Assembly (NCBI RefSeq): GCF_001729785.1
Contig: NZ_CP017183.1
Span: 2,914,001-2,978,000 of the forward strand
DNA: 64,000 nt
Direction of reading: 5' to 3'
Source of the DNA: Enterobacter hormaechei subsp. xiangfangensis
GTDB lineage: Bacteria; Pseudomonadota; Gammaproteobacteria; Enterobacterales; Enterobacteriaceae
Shown piece by piece: positions 40,892 through 50,888 of this stretch (positions are counted from its first letter, which is position 1; each line of letters opens with the position of its first letter). The notes beneath the pieces were generated by a model. That model was not told the origin of the DNA. It made no database searches and saw nothing but the letters and a program-made list of their open reading frames with translations. The position numbers and the translations under genes were made by a program.

Positions 40892-42298
40892 TTAATCCAG
40901 CCATTCGGTGTGGAACACACCTTCTTTATCCGTACGCTTATAGGTATGCGCACCGAAGTAGTCACGCTGTGCCTGAATCAGGTTCGCTGGCAGAACGGCA
41001 GCACGATAGCTGTCGTAGTACGCCACCGCAGCGGAGAAGGTTGGAACCGGGATACCATTCTGCACCGCGTACGCAACAACATCACGCAGCGCCTGCTGAT
41101 ATTCGTCAGCAATCTGCTTGAAGTAAGGCGCCAGCAGAAGGTTGGCGATACCCGCATTTTCAGCATAGGCATCGGTGATTTTTTGCAGGAACTGGGCGCG
41201 AATGATACAGCCGGCACGGAAGATCTTCGCAATCTCACCGTAGTTCAGATCCCAGTTGTTCTCGTCTGAAGCTGCACGCAGCTGAGAGAAGCCCTGCGCG
41301 TAAGAGACGATTTTACCCAGGTACAGTGCACGACGGACTTTTTCAACGAATTCAGCTTTGTCACCAGCGGGTTTAGCCTGAGGACCAGACAGCACCTTAG
41401 ATGCCGCAACACGCTGCTCTTTCAGAGAAGAGATATAACGTGCAAATACGGATTCGGTGATCAGGGACAACGGCTCACCCAGATCCAGAGAGCTCTGGCT
41501 GGTCCATTTACCGGTACCTTTGTTCGCCGCTTCATCCAGAATCACATCGACCAGGTATTTACCCTCTTCATCTTTCTTGGTGAAGATATCTTTGGTGATG
41601 TCGATCAGATAGCTGTTCAGCTCGCCTTTGTTCCACTCGGTGAAGGTCTCTGCGAGCTCCTCGTTGGAGAGGTTCAGACCGCCCTTCAGCAGAGAGTAGG
41701 CTTCAGCAATCAGCTGCATGTCGCCATATTCAATGCCGTTGTGAACCATTTTCACGTAATGACCAGCGCCATCAGGACCGATATAGGTCACGCATGGCTC
41801 GCCGTCTTCAGCTACGGCTGCGATTTTAGTCAGAATAGGCGCAACCAGTTCGTACGCTTCTTTCTGACCGCCAGGCATGATGGATGGACCTTTCAGAGCG
41901 CCCTCTTCACCGCCGGATACGCCGGTACCAATGAAGTTGAAGCCTTCAGCAGACAGTTCACGGTTACGACGAATGGTGTCGTGGAAGAAGGTGTTGCCGC
42001 CATCGATAATGATGTCGCCTTTATCCAGATACGGTTTCAGTGAATCGATAGCAGCGTCGGTACCTGCGCCCGCTTTCACCATTAACAGGATACGACGAGG
42101 TGTTTCCAGAGACTCAACGAACTCTTTAACCGTATAGAAAGGAACCAGTTTTTTGCCTGGATTCTCAGCGATGACTTCTTCGGTCTTATCACGGGAGCGG
42201 TTGAAAACGGAGACGGTATAACCACGGCTTTCGATGTTGAGCGCCAGGTTGCGCCCCATCACTGCCATACCGACAACGCCGATCTGTTGCTTGGACAT
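40892..42298 (-). CDS. gnd: 6-phosphogluconate dehydrogenase (decarboxylating)
   Basis: A 468-residue NADP-dependent enzyme of the oxidative pentose phosphate pathway, giving ribulose 5-phosphate. The N-terminal [17 protein letters not shown] is the NADP fold, followed by [21 protein letters not shown] and [10 protein letters not shown] with the catalytic Lys-Asn-Glu residues ([12 protein letters not shown]), and the C-terminal [11 protein letters not shown] tail. The length equals E. coli Gnd. gnd is the classical right flank of O-antigen loci and is known to recombine along with them. It has its own promoter and terminator. Confidence 0.98.
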   Translation of the reverse strand: MSKQQIGVVGMAVMGRNLALNIESRGYTVSVFNRSRDKTEEVIAENPGKKLVPFYTVKEFVESLETPRRILLMVKAGAGTDAAIDSLKPYLDKGDIIIDGGNTFFHDTIRRNRELSAEGFNFIGTGVSGGEEGALKGPSIMPGGQKEAYELVAPILTKIAAVAEDGEPCVTYIGPDGAGHYVKMVHNGIEYGDMQLIAEAYSLLKGGLNLSNEELAETFTEWNKGELNSYLIDITKDIFTKKDEEGKYLVDVILDEAANKGTGKWTSQSSLDLGEPLSLITESVFARYISSLKEQRVAASKVLSGPQAKPAGDKAEFVEKVRRALYLGKIVSYAQGFSQLRAASDENNWDLNYGEIAKIFRAGCIIRAQFLQKITDAYAENAGIANLLLAPYFKQIADEYQQALRDVVAYAVQNGIPVPTFSAAVAYYDSYRAAVLPANLIQAQRDYFGAHTYKRTDKEGVFHTEWLD

Positions 42299-42356
42299 GC
42301 TTTACTCCTATGAAATTTGGTTATCATTAAGAACAACTGTAAATGCTTGAGATGAT

Positions 42357-42385
42357 AACATATCAATAAATAATATGTTAATTAA
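42357..42385 (-). promoter_or_regulatory. Putative gnd promoter
   Basis: On the minus strand TTAATT (42380-42385), 17-bp spacer, TATGTT (42357-42362), about 59 bp before the gnd ATG in an AT-rich gap. Both hexamers are weak matches. Confidence 0.35.
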
Positions 42386-42392
42386 CAGTTTA

Positions 42393-43406
42393 TTATTTCA
42401 TACCATTAGGGTTTTTAACTTGAAAATTCCATGCGTCCTTCAACATTTCGTCTAGTGTTTTACATGCTCTCCATCCCAGCTCTTGTTGAGCAAGGGCTGG
42501 GGAGGACCAGCACTCGGCAATGTCGCCCTCACGTCGGTCAGTTATTATGTATGGAATTGATATACGGTTAATTTTCTCGAAAGTGTGAATAAGGTCGAGT
42601 ACTGAATATCCTCTTCCAGTACCTAAATTATATATTTTGTATTTTTTTTGTTCTTTTATTCGTTTTAATGCAGCTATATGTCCTAAAGCAAGATCTTGAA
42701 CATGAATGTAATCTCGCACACCAGTTCCGTCTTTAGTATTGTAGTCATCCCCAAAAACAAAGAGCTGCTCTCGTTTTCCTATAGCTACCTGAGTAATATA
42801 TGGAAGGATATTGTTAGGTATGTCTTGTGGATCTTCTCCAATTAATCCACTAGGGTGAGCACCTACAGGATTGAAATATCTCAAAGAAGTTATATTCCAT
42901 TCTGAATTAGAACGACATAAATCTTCTAATATATGTTCAACCATTAATTTAGTATAACCGTATGGGTTTTGGACTTCTCCTGTAGGTGAGGACTCCGTCA
43001 ATGGTAGCGTTCTAGGATTTCCATAAACAGTTGCTGATGAACTAAATATTAGATCCCTAATCCCAAAATAATCCATAACCTTAACTAAATTTAGAGTACC
43101 AGTTATGTTATTGAGATAATACTTGATAGGTTTACCAACTGACTCACCTACTGATTTTAAAGCGCCTAAATGGATTACCTGATCAATATGATAGTTAGAA
43201 AAAAAAGATTTTAACTCATCAAAAGATAATAAATCCCCCTTGTAAAGGAAAGGTTTTCTACCGGTAATCTGATGTATCTTTTCTACAACAATTTCATTGG
43301 AATTCGAAAGATTATCAAATAAAAAAACATTATAACCCTTAAGTAGTAACTCCACTGCTATATGGCTACCAATATATCCAGCACCACCAGTAAGTAAAAT
43401 ATTCAT
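42393..43406 (-). CDS. galE: UDP-hexose 4-epimerase (GalE type, probably also acting on UDP-GlcNAc/GalNAc)
   Basis: A 337-residue extended short-chain dehydrogenase that interconverts UDP-glucose and UDP-galactose or their N-acetyl forms. Visible are TGGAGYIGSHIAV at 6-18, SSSATVYGNP (121-131), catalytic Tyr-xxx-Lys in YGYTKLMVEH (149-158), and YFNPVGAHPSGLIGEDP. In E. coli GalE, Tyr299 restricts the site to UDP-Glc/Gal; the same position here is Cys299 (REGDIAECW). The E. coli Y299C mutant and human GALE, which has Cys there, also accept N-acetyl sugars. A Gne-like role supplying GalNAc to the O-unit is therefore inferred. It is the last gene of the O-antigen cluster and AT-rich like the rest. 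Confidence 0.88.
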   Translation of the reverse strand: MNILLTGGAGYIGSHIAVELLLKGYNVFLFDNLSNSNEIVVEKIHQITGRKPFLYKGDLLSFDELKSFFSNYHIDQVIHLGALKSVGESVGKPIKYYLNNITGTLNLVKVMDYFGIRDLIFSSSATVYGNPRTLPLTESSPTGEVQNPYGYTKLMVEHILEDLCRSNSEWNITSLRYFNPVGAHPSGLIGEDPQDIPNNILPYITQVAIGKREQLFVFGDDYNTKDGTGVRDYIHVQDLALGHIAALKRIKEQKKYKIYNLGTGRGYSVLDLIHTFEKINRISIPYIITDRREGDIAECWSSPALAQQELGWRACKTLDEMLKDAWNFQVKNPNGMK

Positions 43407-43428
43407 AGGTCACCTTTATAATATTCTA

Positions 43429-44589
43429 TTAATTAAGCAAACTTTCGTATAAAGATTCTATTTCCTTAATCCTTGATTGAATACAGTGATCTTTTTTAAC
43501 TATATCCATAGCATTATGACTAATTCTCTTTCTTTCGTCCGCCAATGACATTAATTTTATTTTTGTTAGCAAACTATTCACCGAATCATTCTTAAACAAT
43601 ATACCGTTGATATTATCTTTGATTAAGGATTTGTTACCAGCTATATCAGAAGCGATACAAGGTAAACCCGCAGCTTGCGCCTCAAGTATGGCCAATGGCA
43701 TACCTTCCCATTTTGAAGGTAAGATAAATACATCGCTTAAAGAAAGAATTTCAGCAATATCATTTCGCCATCCCAATAAAATAATTTTCCCAGCATTTAT
43801 CTCTTTAGCCGCTAATTCCTCAATTTTAATTCTCAGATCACCATCGCCTACAAGTATAAAGACATCATTTGATTCAGAATTACATCGCAAATACTTTTGT
43901 GCCGCTTGAACTAACAAGAGTGGATTTTTTTGATCCCATAATCGACCAACCATTGTAAATATAAGTGAAGCGTGTTGGAGGTTGAAATTCGCCCTTAAAA
44001 GTTTTTTTTGTTTTTCTTCTACGGGGTGAAATTTATCTAAATCAACACCGTTAGGCAATATACAAATCTTTTCCTTAGGAACCTTCAGAATATTTATACA
44101 TTTTTTTTTATCTTCGTTATGTAAACAAATAATTCTGTCACTAAAAAAAGCACTTACAAATTCTACAAACTTATATACGAAAGATATAGCTTTATTATTA
44201 GTACTTTCGAAAGAAAATCCATGTACTGTATGTATTACAATTGGTACACCAGCTAATTTTGCTGCAATTCGGCCAAGAACACCAGTCTTAGCAGAATGTG
44301 TGTGGACAATGTCTGCTTTAATGTATTTAAATAACGATAATAAATTAATAAAAGATTTAAAATCTTTGAATGGCGATATATTTCTTACAAGCGAGGGCAC
44401 ATAAAAACATTTAACACCAACTTTTTCGGACTCTTTGGTTAAATCGCCGGGCTCTTTGCAAATAAGAATTTTCTCATATCGATCACTATTCAATAATAGG
44501 AATTCTTGAAGGGATACCCGTTGTACTCCACTTAATAGCGGAAGCAATTGTACATGCACGATCTTTATCTTTTTACCAACTTTCATCAA
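43429..44589 (-). CDS. O-antigen glycosyltransferase, GT4 family
   Basis: A 386-residue retaining GT-B glycosyltransferase. The N-terminal acceptor domain has HVQLLPLLSGVQRV and the ADIVHTHSAKTGVLGRI pattern. The C-terminal donor domain shows FTMVGRLWDQKNP and the E-x7-E motif in SKWEGMPLAILEAQAAGLPCIAS. Its donor sugar cannot be read from sequence; the arrangement after the acetyltransferase and another GT4 suggests it adds a late residue of the repeat. The start overlaps the upstream GT stop (ATGA). It is AT-rich in codon use compared with gnd. Confidence 0.85.
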   Translation of the reverse strand: MMKVGKKIKIVHVQLLPLLSGVQRVSLQEFLLLNSDRYEKILICKEPGDLTKESEKVGVKCFYVPSLVRNISPFKDFKSFINLLSLFKYIKADIVHTHSAKTGVLGRIAAKLAGVPIVIHTVHGFSFESTNNKAISFVYKFVEFVSAFFSDRIICLHNEDKKKCINILKVPKEKICILPNGVDLDKFHPVEEKQKKLLRANFNLQHASLIFTMVGRLWDQKNPLLLVQAAQKYLRCNSESNDVFILVGDGDLRIKIEELAAKEINAGKIILLGWRNDIAEILSLSDVFILPSKWEGMPLAILEAQAAGLPCIASDIAGNKSLIKDNINGILFKNDSVNSLLTKIKLMSLADERKRISHNAMDIVKKDHCIQSRIKEIESLYESLLN

Positions 44590-45725
44590 GCTTTACCTAA
44601 GACTGAATTAATTATTTTCAAAAAATTATCAACATATTTATCATTATCGAATCGGTTATTAACAAAAGCATTGCGAGCTTGTTTTAAATTTTTCTTTTTA
44701 GTATATAGAGAAATTTTATTAACTGTAAAATCATCAAAATCATCTAGCCTCGAGTAAATAAAACCTAAATCATCCATTAATATAATATCTTTTATTCCAT
44801 CAACCGGTCTTGCTATTACATACAATCCTGCCTGCAACGCTTCTATGACTGAACGTGGCAATCCTTCCCTCAATGAAGAAAAAATAAATACGTCATATTC
44901 TTCTAATTCATTAATAACATTATTACTATATCCTTTGATCTGTACTTTATCCTTTAATAAACAATCATCTGAAATTTTCTTTTCTAATGTTTTGTAATAA
45001 TCGTAATCTTCAGGTTCATATGAACCGATAATATCTAATGTACATTTCGAATTTATTTTTTTATCAAGTCGTTTAAATACATTTAAAACTTCGATTTGGT
45101 TTTTACGAGCATTAATTGAACCAACAGTGACAAACTTAACTTCATTCAAGATACTTTCTTTGAGCTTAAGATCATGATTTGGAAATCCTGTAAGAAGCTT
45201 CTCGGTTTTAGTTCTTTTAGATAAATGTGTAGATTCTTGTAAATCTGAAGATATAAATATAACAGTAGAGAAGAAGTGCGATAGTATATAAACAATTTTT
45301 TTCTGTTCTTCACGAATGCGTATATACCATATCATCTTTCTTTGATAAATTATTATCAATGGCAATAGTAAAATACAGGTTCTAATATCATTAATACATA
45401 TAACATCATATTTTTTTAACTGAAAAATGTACTTAAAAAGTATCTTGCACCATGTCAAGAATAATACACAAAGATACCATATTTTTTTTAAAAAGGTATT
45501 GTTAACCGATATAGAACGTAGTAGATAATAGTTTAAATCAAAGCAAAATATATTAAATCCTTTATAACTAGCCTCTTTAAGAAGGTCGCCTTGCGCAACT
45601 GACGCAATAACAACTTCTAAATTGCGTTCTTTAAGTTTTTCCGCTAAATTAAGCATGCTTTTCTGCGCGCCATAAAGAGAATTATAATAACTATCGATGA
45701 AGAGTATTTTTGTTTCTTTAATCAT
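44586..45725 (-). CDS. O-antigen glycosyltransferase, GT4 family (second)
   Basis: A 379-residue protein with the GT-B layout: an N-terminal domain containing LYGAQKSMLNLAEKLKERN, a hydrophobic segment at about 75-105 that may tie it to the membrane, and a C-terminal domain with TVGSINARKNQIEVLNVFK and the E-x7-E motif in SSLREGLPRSVIEALQAGL. It is tightly overlapped on both sides (4 bp each) with a GT4 gene and an acyltransferase gene, so all three should be co-translated. The linkage and sugar are unknown. Strongly AT-rich. Confidence 0.82.
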   Translation of the reverse strand: MIKETKILFIDSYYNSLYGAQKSMLNLAEKLKERNLEVVIASVAQGDLLKEASYKGFNIFCFDLNYYLLRSISVNNTFLKKIWYLCVLFLTWCKILFKYIFQLKKYDVICINDIRTCILLLPLIIIYQRKMIWYIRIREEQKKIVYILSHFFSTVIFISSDLQESTHLSKRTKTEKLLTGFPNHDLKLKESILNEVKFVTVGSINARKNQIEVLNVFKRLDKKINSKCTLDIIGSYEPEDYDYYKTLEKKISDDCLLKDKVQIKGYSNNVINELEEYDVFIFSSLREGLPRSVIEALQAGLYVIARPVDGIKDIILMDDLGFIYSRLDDFDDFTVNKISLYTKKKNLKQARNAFVNNRFDNDKYVDNFLKIINSVLGKA

Positions 45726-46264
45726 AATATTTTTATTTCCTTGTATTCGGAAATATGTTTTTGAATTAATATATTATTGCTTGGAATACTTTTCGTCACA
45801 ATCGAACCAGCGCTAATAATGCAATTATCTCCAATCGTTACACCTCGCAAAATCAGCACATTACTACCAATCCATACATTATGCCCAATATTTACAGGGG
45901 AACAAATGAAGGAATCTCTTTTTTCAATATTTCCTTTACGATAGTCATGATCGTGATCATAAATTTTAACACTCTCACCTATTAAGACGTTATCCCCTAT
46001 TGAAACACTTTGCTGACAATTAATTGAAACGTTATTATTAAAAAAAACTGACTTCCCTATTTTTATCTTTCCGCCTTTACAATTAATACACATACCTCTG
46101 CGAGCGCGAAACAGATCCTCTATAACAACCTCTCCTTCTTTTTCAATAGTTAATACGCCAAAAAAATGTGATTTTATAGGATTAACATACAGTCTCTTAA
46201 ACAAAACCTTGTAAATAGTTGTATTTAAAATTTGCCCAAATTTACGGAAAGCTTTAATTAACAT
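45722..46264 (-). CDS. Hexapeptide-repeat acyltransferase (probable O-antigen O-acetyltransferase)
   Basis: A 180-residue left-handed beta-helix acyltransferase of the WbbJ/NodL/LacA type. Imperfect hexapeptide repeats run through about 62-165 (IKIGKS, VSIGDNVLIGES, VNIGHNVWIGSN, VTIGDNCIISAGS). The YDHDHDY stretch at about 115 carries the probable catalytic His. It would use acetyl-CoA to acetylate a sugar of the O-unit in the cytoplasm. It overlaps the next GT by 4 bp and the preceding GT by 11 bp, so it is embedded in the cluster. Acyl group and target are inferred. Confidence 0.83.
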   Translation of the reverse strand: MLIKAFRKFGQILNTTIYKVLFKRLYVNPIKSHFFGVLTIEKEGEVVIEDLFRARRGMCINCKGGKIKIGKSVFFNNNVSINCQQSVSIGDNVLIGESVKIYDHDHDYRKGNIEKRDSFICSPVNIGHNVWIGSNVLILRGVTIGDNCIISAGSIVTKSIPSNNILIQKHISEYKEIKIL

Positions 46265-47315
46265 AATTTATTCCATATAATTTTTTAAAATAACACATGT
46301 CAATTTCGAGTGAGAATTTCATGTTATCAATTTGGCAATCACTAAGGTTATTCTCTTTGTATTCAAGTATAGCCAATTTCCAAGTATCCACATCAAGTTT
46401 GATAAAATGTGCTAAACCAATATTACATTCCTGTGTTACATTTTTTGATACTAAACATGGAATACGACATTTTTGAGCTTCAACAACACTCAGTGGTAAT
46501 CCTTCCCATAATGAGGGCAATATAAATAAATCAGCATTAAGTAAAATCTCGTAACTTGGATCTTCAATAAATCCGGGAAAACTTATATTACTTATATTAC
46601 GTCGAACGGCATCACTATGTATTTTTTCTAAACCGGCACCTAAGCAGTAAAATTGAATATCTTTATTTTCTAATAAACTTTCGGCCAGATCCAAGATAAA
46701 GGGATAATTCTTAGCCTCTGAATTACGTCCTATATGGTAAATTTTGTAGCTTGATCTTTTTTGCTTATCTTGCTCTTCTTTAGCGGTAAGTTTTTGGGGT
46801 TCTGGCACACCGCAGTGATGGATAAAGTAATTCTCGTCAAATAATGAATCGCCCGCTTTTTTTGATACAGCTATTCTATAATCGCTGAAGTACCTTATAA
46901 AAAACTTCATTATAGCTATATAGCATTTCCGCAACTTGCTAATCTTGAAATCAATACTTCTTCTATCTGAATGAGAATGCACAATTCTTATATTTTTAGA
47001 AAAGAATTTAGCAAGTGTTAAATAGATACCTGAAGAATAACCGGGATGGAAGTGTATAACGTCTGGCTCTATCCGTCTGATTAATTTCACAAAACTTGAA
47101 ATTCTCCCAATAATTGAGTTTGAACTTGAAAAGAATATTTTTCCTCTTGGTAATTGTATTTGCGGGACTATTTTATCACGAGAACAATCCAATGAAAATA
47201 TATAAAAATCAATTTCGTTTTTATTATTTAACTCATAGTTGATCATATTGCAAACCCATTTCTCTATACCACCTACGTCTAACGTCCCAACAATGTGAAG
47301 TACTCTACGCTTCAT
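46254..47315 (-). CDS. O-antigen glycosyltransferase, GT4 family (third)
   Basis: A 353-residue GT-B enzyme that opens with HIVGTLDVGGIEKWVCNMINYE, the typical acceptor-domain start of GT4 proteins, followed by PDVIHFHPGYSSGIYLTLAK and, in the donor domain, YHIGRNSEAKNYPFILDLAE and the E-x7-E motif PSLWEGLPLSVVEAQKC. The C terminus ends close after the donor domain. It lies 3 bp downstream of the polymerase gene. Donor and linkage are unknown. Confidence 0.84.
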   Translation of the reverse strand: MKRRVLHIVGTLDVGGIEKWVCNMINYELNNKNEIDFYIFSLDCSRDKIVPQIQLPRGKIFFSSSNSIIGRISSFVKLIRRIEPDVIHFHPGYSSGIYLTLAKFFSKNIRIVHSHSDRRSIDFKISKLRKCYIAIMKFFIRYFSDYRIAVSKKAGDSLFDENYFIHHCGVPEPQKLTAKEEQDKQKRSSYKIYHIGRNSEAKNYPFILDLAESLLENKDIQFYCLGAGLEKIHSDAVRRNISNISFPGFIEDPSYEILLNADLFILPSLWEGLPLSVVEAQKCRIPCLVSKNVTQECNIGLAHFIKLDVDTWKLAILEYKENNLSDCQIDNMKFSLEIDMCYFKKLYGINYVN

Positions 47316-47318
47316 AAC

Positions 47319-48500
47319 TTAAACCTTTATTAATTTTGATAAATCCAAAGTGCGATAAAAACAGAAAAGAAAAGGGTAGGTAATAAAAGCTATACTTGGG
47401 ATTATCATATATCTAAAGCGATAAAATGCCCATATCGTTACTATAATTTGCAATATAAATAAAGTTAATAATAAAAACCTCTTAGGTAATAAGAACGTGC
47501 TTTCTTTTGAGATCAGATAAAATGTTGTTGTTAATATTGTCACATATTGATAACGCTCACTAATAACCCAGAATTGAAAAGTAATTATTGATATACATGA
47601 AATGAGAACAGCAGTTATAAAGATAATATTTTTCCGATTAGATATCAATAATATAAAGACTGAAAAAAAGAATGGCAATTGAGTAATAAACTGTGCAATT
47701 CTAGTATTTAAATCGAACTCCGCAGAACTACCCCAACGATCACCAACAATATAAATTTTATATATTTGATCAATGTAGGGAATGAATGATAATGATGAAA
47801 TAATATTTTCAAGGATCGCAAGAACACCAACAAACCCAGATACCACTATGCATGCAATGAGGCATATCTTTAGCATCCGCTTGGAGAAAAATTTATTTAA
47901 AAAATTTATAACTATAATGATAAAAAGTAAAGGGGCTACAAAACTATGTACTAATGTTGAAATTATACCCCAAAGAATTGCTTTAAACATTTTTTTATTA
48001 TAGGCATATTGCAATGCGTAAATAAATAGTGCACTTGACAACCCACTTCTTATTCCATTACTCAAAGATAAAAAGGATATAGTCAAAAACCACAGCAAAT
48101 ATAAATATATTCTAGTGCTATCTCGCAGTGATGCTGGTAAATTTCTTTTCAATGATGTCAATAAAAAAAAGTATCCAAAAAATGTGCTAAAAAACGGTAC
48201 CCATTCTTTATTGAAGCCGAGATCTCCTAGTGCCTTCATATAAAAATAGAATAAAACATTAATCCCCTCATCAAAGATAAAATAATAGTTGATTCCTTTC
48301 AGCGCTTCAAATTTGTAATAATGAGTAGCTAAATCCATTGTTTCATAAGGAACCAGATTATAGGCTGTAATCCCTCCCATTAATGAGATTAAGAAAATAC
48401 TAATAGATTCAATTCTAGCAAGTACAATAATAGAAGATAATGTACCCAGCATAGGATTTATTATAAATAATGTAAGAGTTAAAAATAAATTAGCGTTCAC
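47319..48500 (-). CDS. wzy: O-antigen polymerase Wzy (EpsG-like)
   Basis: A 393-residue integral membrane protein with about ten to twelve hydrophobic helices and little recognisable primary sequence, as usual for Wzy. The periplasmic-loop and helix signature SLSNGIRSGLSSALFIYALQY, followed by FKAILWGIISTLVHSFVAP, fits the EpsG family of polymerases. It would link O-units at the periplasmic face, with WzzB setting the length. Being the only polytopic protein of the cluster besides the flippase supports the call. Very AT-rich. It starts 9 bp after the GT2 gene. Confidence 0.8.
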   Translation of the reverse strand: MNANLFLTLTLFIINPMLGTLSSIIVLARIESISIFLISLMGGITAYNLVPYETMDLATHYYKFEALKGINYYFIFDEGINVLFYFYMKALGDLGFNKEWVPFFSTFFGYFFLLTSLKRNLPASLRDSTRIYLYLLWFLTISFLSLSNGIRSGLSSALFIYALQYAYNKKMFKAILWGIISTLVHSFVAPLLFIIIVINFLNKFFSKRMLKICLIACIVVSGFVGVLAILENIISSLSFIPYIDQIYKIYIVGDRWGSSAEFDLNTRIAQFITQLPFFFSVFILLISNRKNIIFITAVLISCISIITFQFWVISERYQYVTILTTTFYLISKESTFLLPKRFLLLTLFILQIIVTIWAFYRFRYMIIPSIAFITYPFLFCFYRTLDLSKLIKV

Positions 48501-48509
48501 GGATTTTCC

Positions 48510-49442
48510 CTATATTTTATTTAGGGTGTGGCGTATATATACGATCATGCTCTTTATTATACATATGTATTTTGCTGCATCATATTTCGGAATTTTATAT
48601 TTTATAAGGTAGCAATAAAATCTGTTAAATAAATTATTTTTAATAGCTTGCTCCCGCTTAAATTTAATAGTTTTACTATTTATATCGTTAACTTTTTTGT
48701 CATTTTCTTTAGTTTCTTTCAACTTAGATACTAGCCCAGAATCTATGAAATTACATGCTATTATTTTTCTGATAAGACTGTAATATTCTTTACTAGGTAC
48801 CCAATCTGTAATTTGCCCTTCAGAAATTCGATACTGCGTAAGGGATTCAGATAAGTTTATCATTTCTCCAAACTTAATCATCCGTGTCCAAAGATAATAA
48901 TCTTCACATATTCCTGATAATTCATTTGGGTATCCTCCAGCTCTTATAAATATATCTTTCCTAAACATAACCGAAGGATGGGCAAATAAATTTTGCCGTA
49001 ATAATATTTTTGATGCGCTAAAGCGAAATACGTAGGGGAATGTCCTGCCAATAACAGCCCCTTTGGAGTTAATATAATCAACAGCTGTTCCTACCAGACA
49101 TACTTGTGTATTACTTTTAAGGACATCATATTGTTTTTTAAATCGGTTTGGTAAAGCTACATCATCACCATCAATTCTAGCTACAAATGGAGCATTAGAT
49201 TTAGAAATGCCATAATTTAAAGCGCAACTTATCCCACTATTTTCTTGGTAAAAATAACGTATGCGCGCATCATCATACTCAGTTATGATTTCAGCACTTC
49301 TATCTGTAGAACCATCATCCACGATGATAACTTCGAAATCTATATTTTCCTGAGCAAGAACAGAATCGATGGTTTTTTTTATTGTTGTTTCACAGTTATA
49401 AACTGGAATAACAACGGAAATCGAAGTAGTTCTATTTGTCAT
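48510..49442 (-). CDS. O-antigen glycosyltransferase, GT2 family
   Basis: A 310-residue inverting GT-A glycosyltransferase. The family start ISVVIPVYNCETTIKKTIDSVL (residues 8-29), EVIIVDDGSTD, GISCALNYGISKS and the metal-binding DGDD (in ARIDGDDVALPNRF, a DXD motif) are visible, followed by the late GICEDYYLWTRM segment with the catalytic acid region ED. It overlaps the wzx gene by 11 bp. It may be one of the first transferases after initiation by WecA, which is not in this window. Sugar unknown. Confidence 0.87.
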   Translation of the reverse strand: MTNRTTSISVVIPVYNCETTIKKTIDSVLAQENIDFEVIIVDDGSTDRSAEIITEYDDARIRYFYQENSGISCALNYGISKSNAPFVARIDGDDVALPNRFKKQYDVLKSNTQVCLVGTAVDYINSKGAVIGRTFPYVFRFSASKILLRQNLFAHPSVMFRKDIFIRAGGYPNELSGICEDYYLWTRMIKFGEMINLSESLTQYRISEGQITDWVPSKEYYSLIRKIIACNFIDSGLVSKLKETKENDKKVNDINSKTIKFKREQAIKNNLFNRFYCYLIKYKIPKYDAAKYICIIKSMIVYIRHTLNKI

Positions 49443-50865
49443 TGCGCTTTACCCAAAAATATATTGTTTTTACAGTATTTTTATCATACACATAATAAGT
49501 CATAAAATATACGCAACAACCGAATAGTAAACCTCCAAGCTTAAGAAATTCATTTGACAAATTATTGATTATTAGATGTGAAACAAAAAAAGAAACCAGC
49601 GATATTATAAAAGCCGGACTGATAATACTCAGCAATTTCATAAAAGTTGTATCTAAAAATTTATTTGTATAAATTGAATTTATATAAGTTGCAATAACGG
49701 AGTACAAAACCAACCCCCAACACATCCATTCTATACCAAATTTAATAGTAGCTATCATTAACAATGATATGAGTATTTTTTTAAATACTTCTAGTTTCAG
49801 GAAAAGATCTGATCTTCCGTATACATTAAGAACATTTAAACTTAGTGCATGAATAGGATAAAAACAATAACAGAAACATAATACGAAAATATAACGGGCA
49901 GTAATTATCCATTCTTTACCTAATATTATACTAACTATGTTTTCACTAAAAAAGGCCAACCCAAATATTAATGGAAAAAAAATAACAGTTGCGTACTTAA
50001 CTGTTTCTTCGTATTGTTCGTTCAGCATTGTTCTATTATTCTTGATCTCACTAAAATAGCGATAAGTAACTCGTTGTATTATTGCCGAATATGTATTAGT
50101 TGGTAACAGAGTTAAATTTTTAGCTTGTGTAAAAAAACCAACTTGTGAAGTGTTGAAAAATTTGCCTATAACTAATTGGTACAAATTATCGAAAAATGTA
50201 TTCAATAAAGATGCTACTAATAAATTGCCGCTAAATCTCGAAGTAGCATAAAAAAATCTTCTATTAAAAACTAGATTAGGAACCCATTTACATTTATAAA
50301 AATACATAATTGTTGATAATAATGAAAAAAGGATATTATTGAATACAATCGACCAAACTCCTCCTCCATTAATAGCTACAACAATACTACCAACACCACT
50401 AATTAACACTGATAAAAATGATATTTGTGATTGACTTTTGAAATCTAGATTGATCGTAAGTTTGGTTCTATGAACTATGCATAAGGCATTGATGATGATA
50501 ACCAAACCTAAAACTTTTATTATCTTTTCTAATTGCGGTTCGTTGAAAAAATGACTAATTTCTTTTGCACTAAAGAAAATTACAATGTATAAAAACAATG
50601 CAGTCCCGAAGTTAAACCAAAAAATTGTTGAATACTGCTTTTGTGTATTGTTATTGCGCCTTATCAAAGCAGACGAAAAACCGCTGTCAACTAGTGTTTG
50701 TGAAACAGCTATAAAAATTGTTAACATACCAACTAAGCCATAAGCTTTAGGTCCTAAGATTCTCGCTAATACTAACAGGACTAATAACTGTGCAAATTGC
50801 GTTATAATGCGTTCAATTGCACTCCACTTAAATCCGGCTTTAAGATCATGCTGCTTTTCTTTCAA
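49432..50865 (-). CDS. wzx: O-antigen flippase Wzx
   Basis: A 477-residue MOP-family lipid-linked oligosaccharide flippase with about 12-14 helices, closest in look to the WzxC/TuaB branch (FKWSAIERIITQFAQLLVLLV at the start, then ARILGPKAYGLVGMLTIF). It moves undecaprenyl-linked O-units across the inner membrane. A TTG start at 50865 is chosen because AAAAGGT lies at good distance upstream; another in-frame TTG seven codons earlier has no ribosome site and abuts the ops element. It is the first gene of the cluster, 24 bp after the JUMPstart/ops element. Confidence 0.86.
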   Translation of the reverse strand: MKEKQHDLKAGFKWSAIERIITQFAQLLVLLVLARILGPKAYGLVGMLTIFIAVSQTLVDSGFSSALIRRNNNTQKQYSTIFWFNFGTALFLYIVIFFSAKEISHFFNEPQLEKIIKVLGLVIIINALCIVHRTKLTINLDFKSQSQISFLSVLISGVGSIVVAINGGGVWSIVFNNILFSLLSTIMYFYKCKWVPNLVFNRRFFYATSRFSGNLLVASLLNTFFDNLYQLVIGKFFNTSQVGFFTQAKNLTLLPTNTYSAIIQRVTYRYFSEIKNNRTMLNEQYEETVKYATVIFFPLIFGLAFFSENIVSIILGKEWIITARYIFVLCFCYCFYPIHALSLNVLNVYGRSDLFLKLEVFKKILISLLMIATIKFGIEWMCWGLVLYSVIATYINSIYTNKFLDTTFMKLLSIISPAFIISLVSFFVSHLIINNLSNEFLKLGGLLFGCCVYFMTYYVYDKNTVKTIYFWVKRNDK

Positions 50866-50888
50866 GTATTTACCTTTTCGAAACAAAT

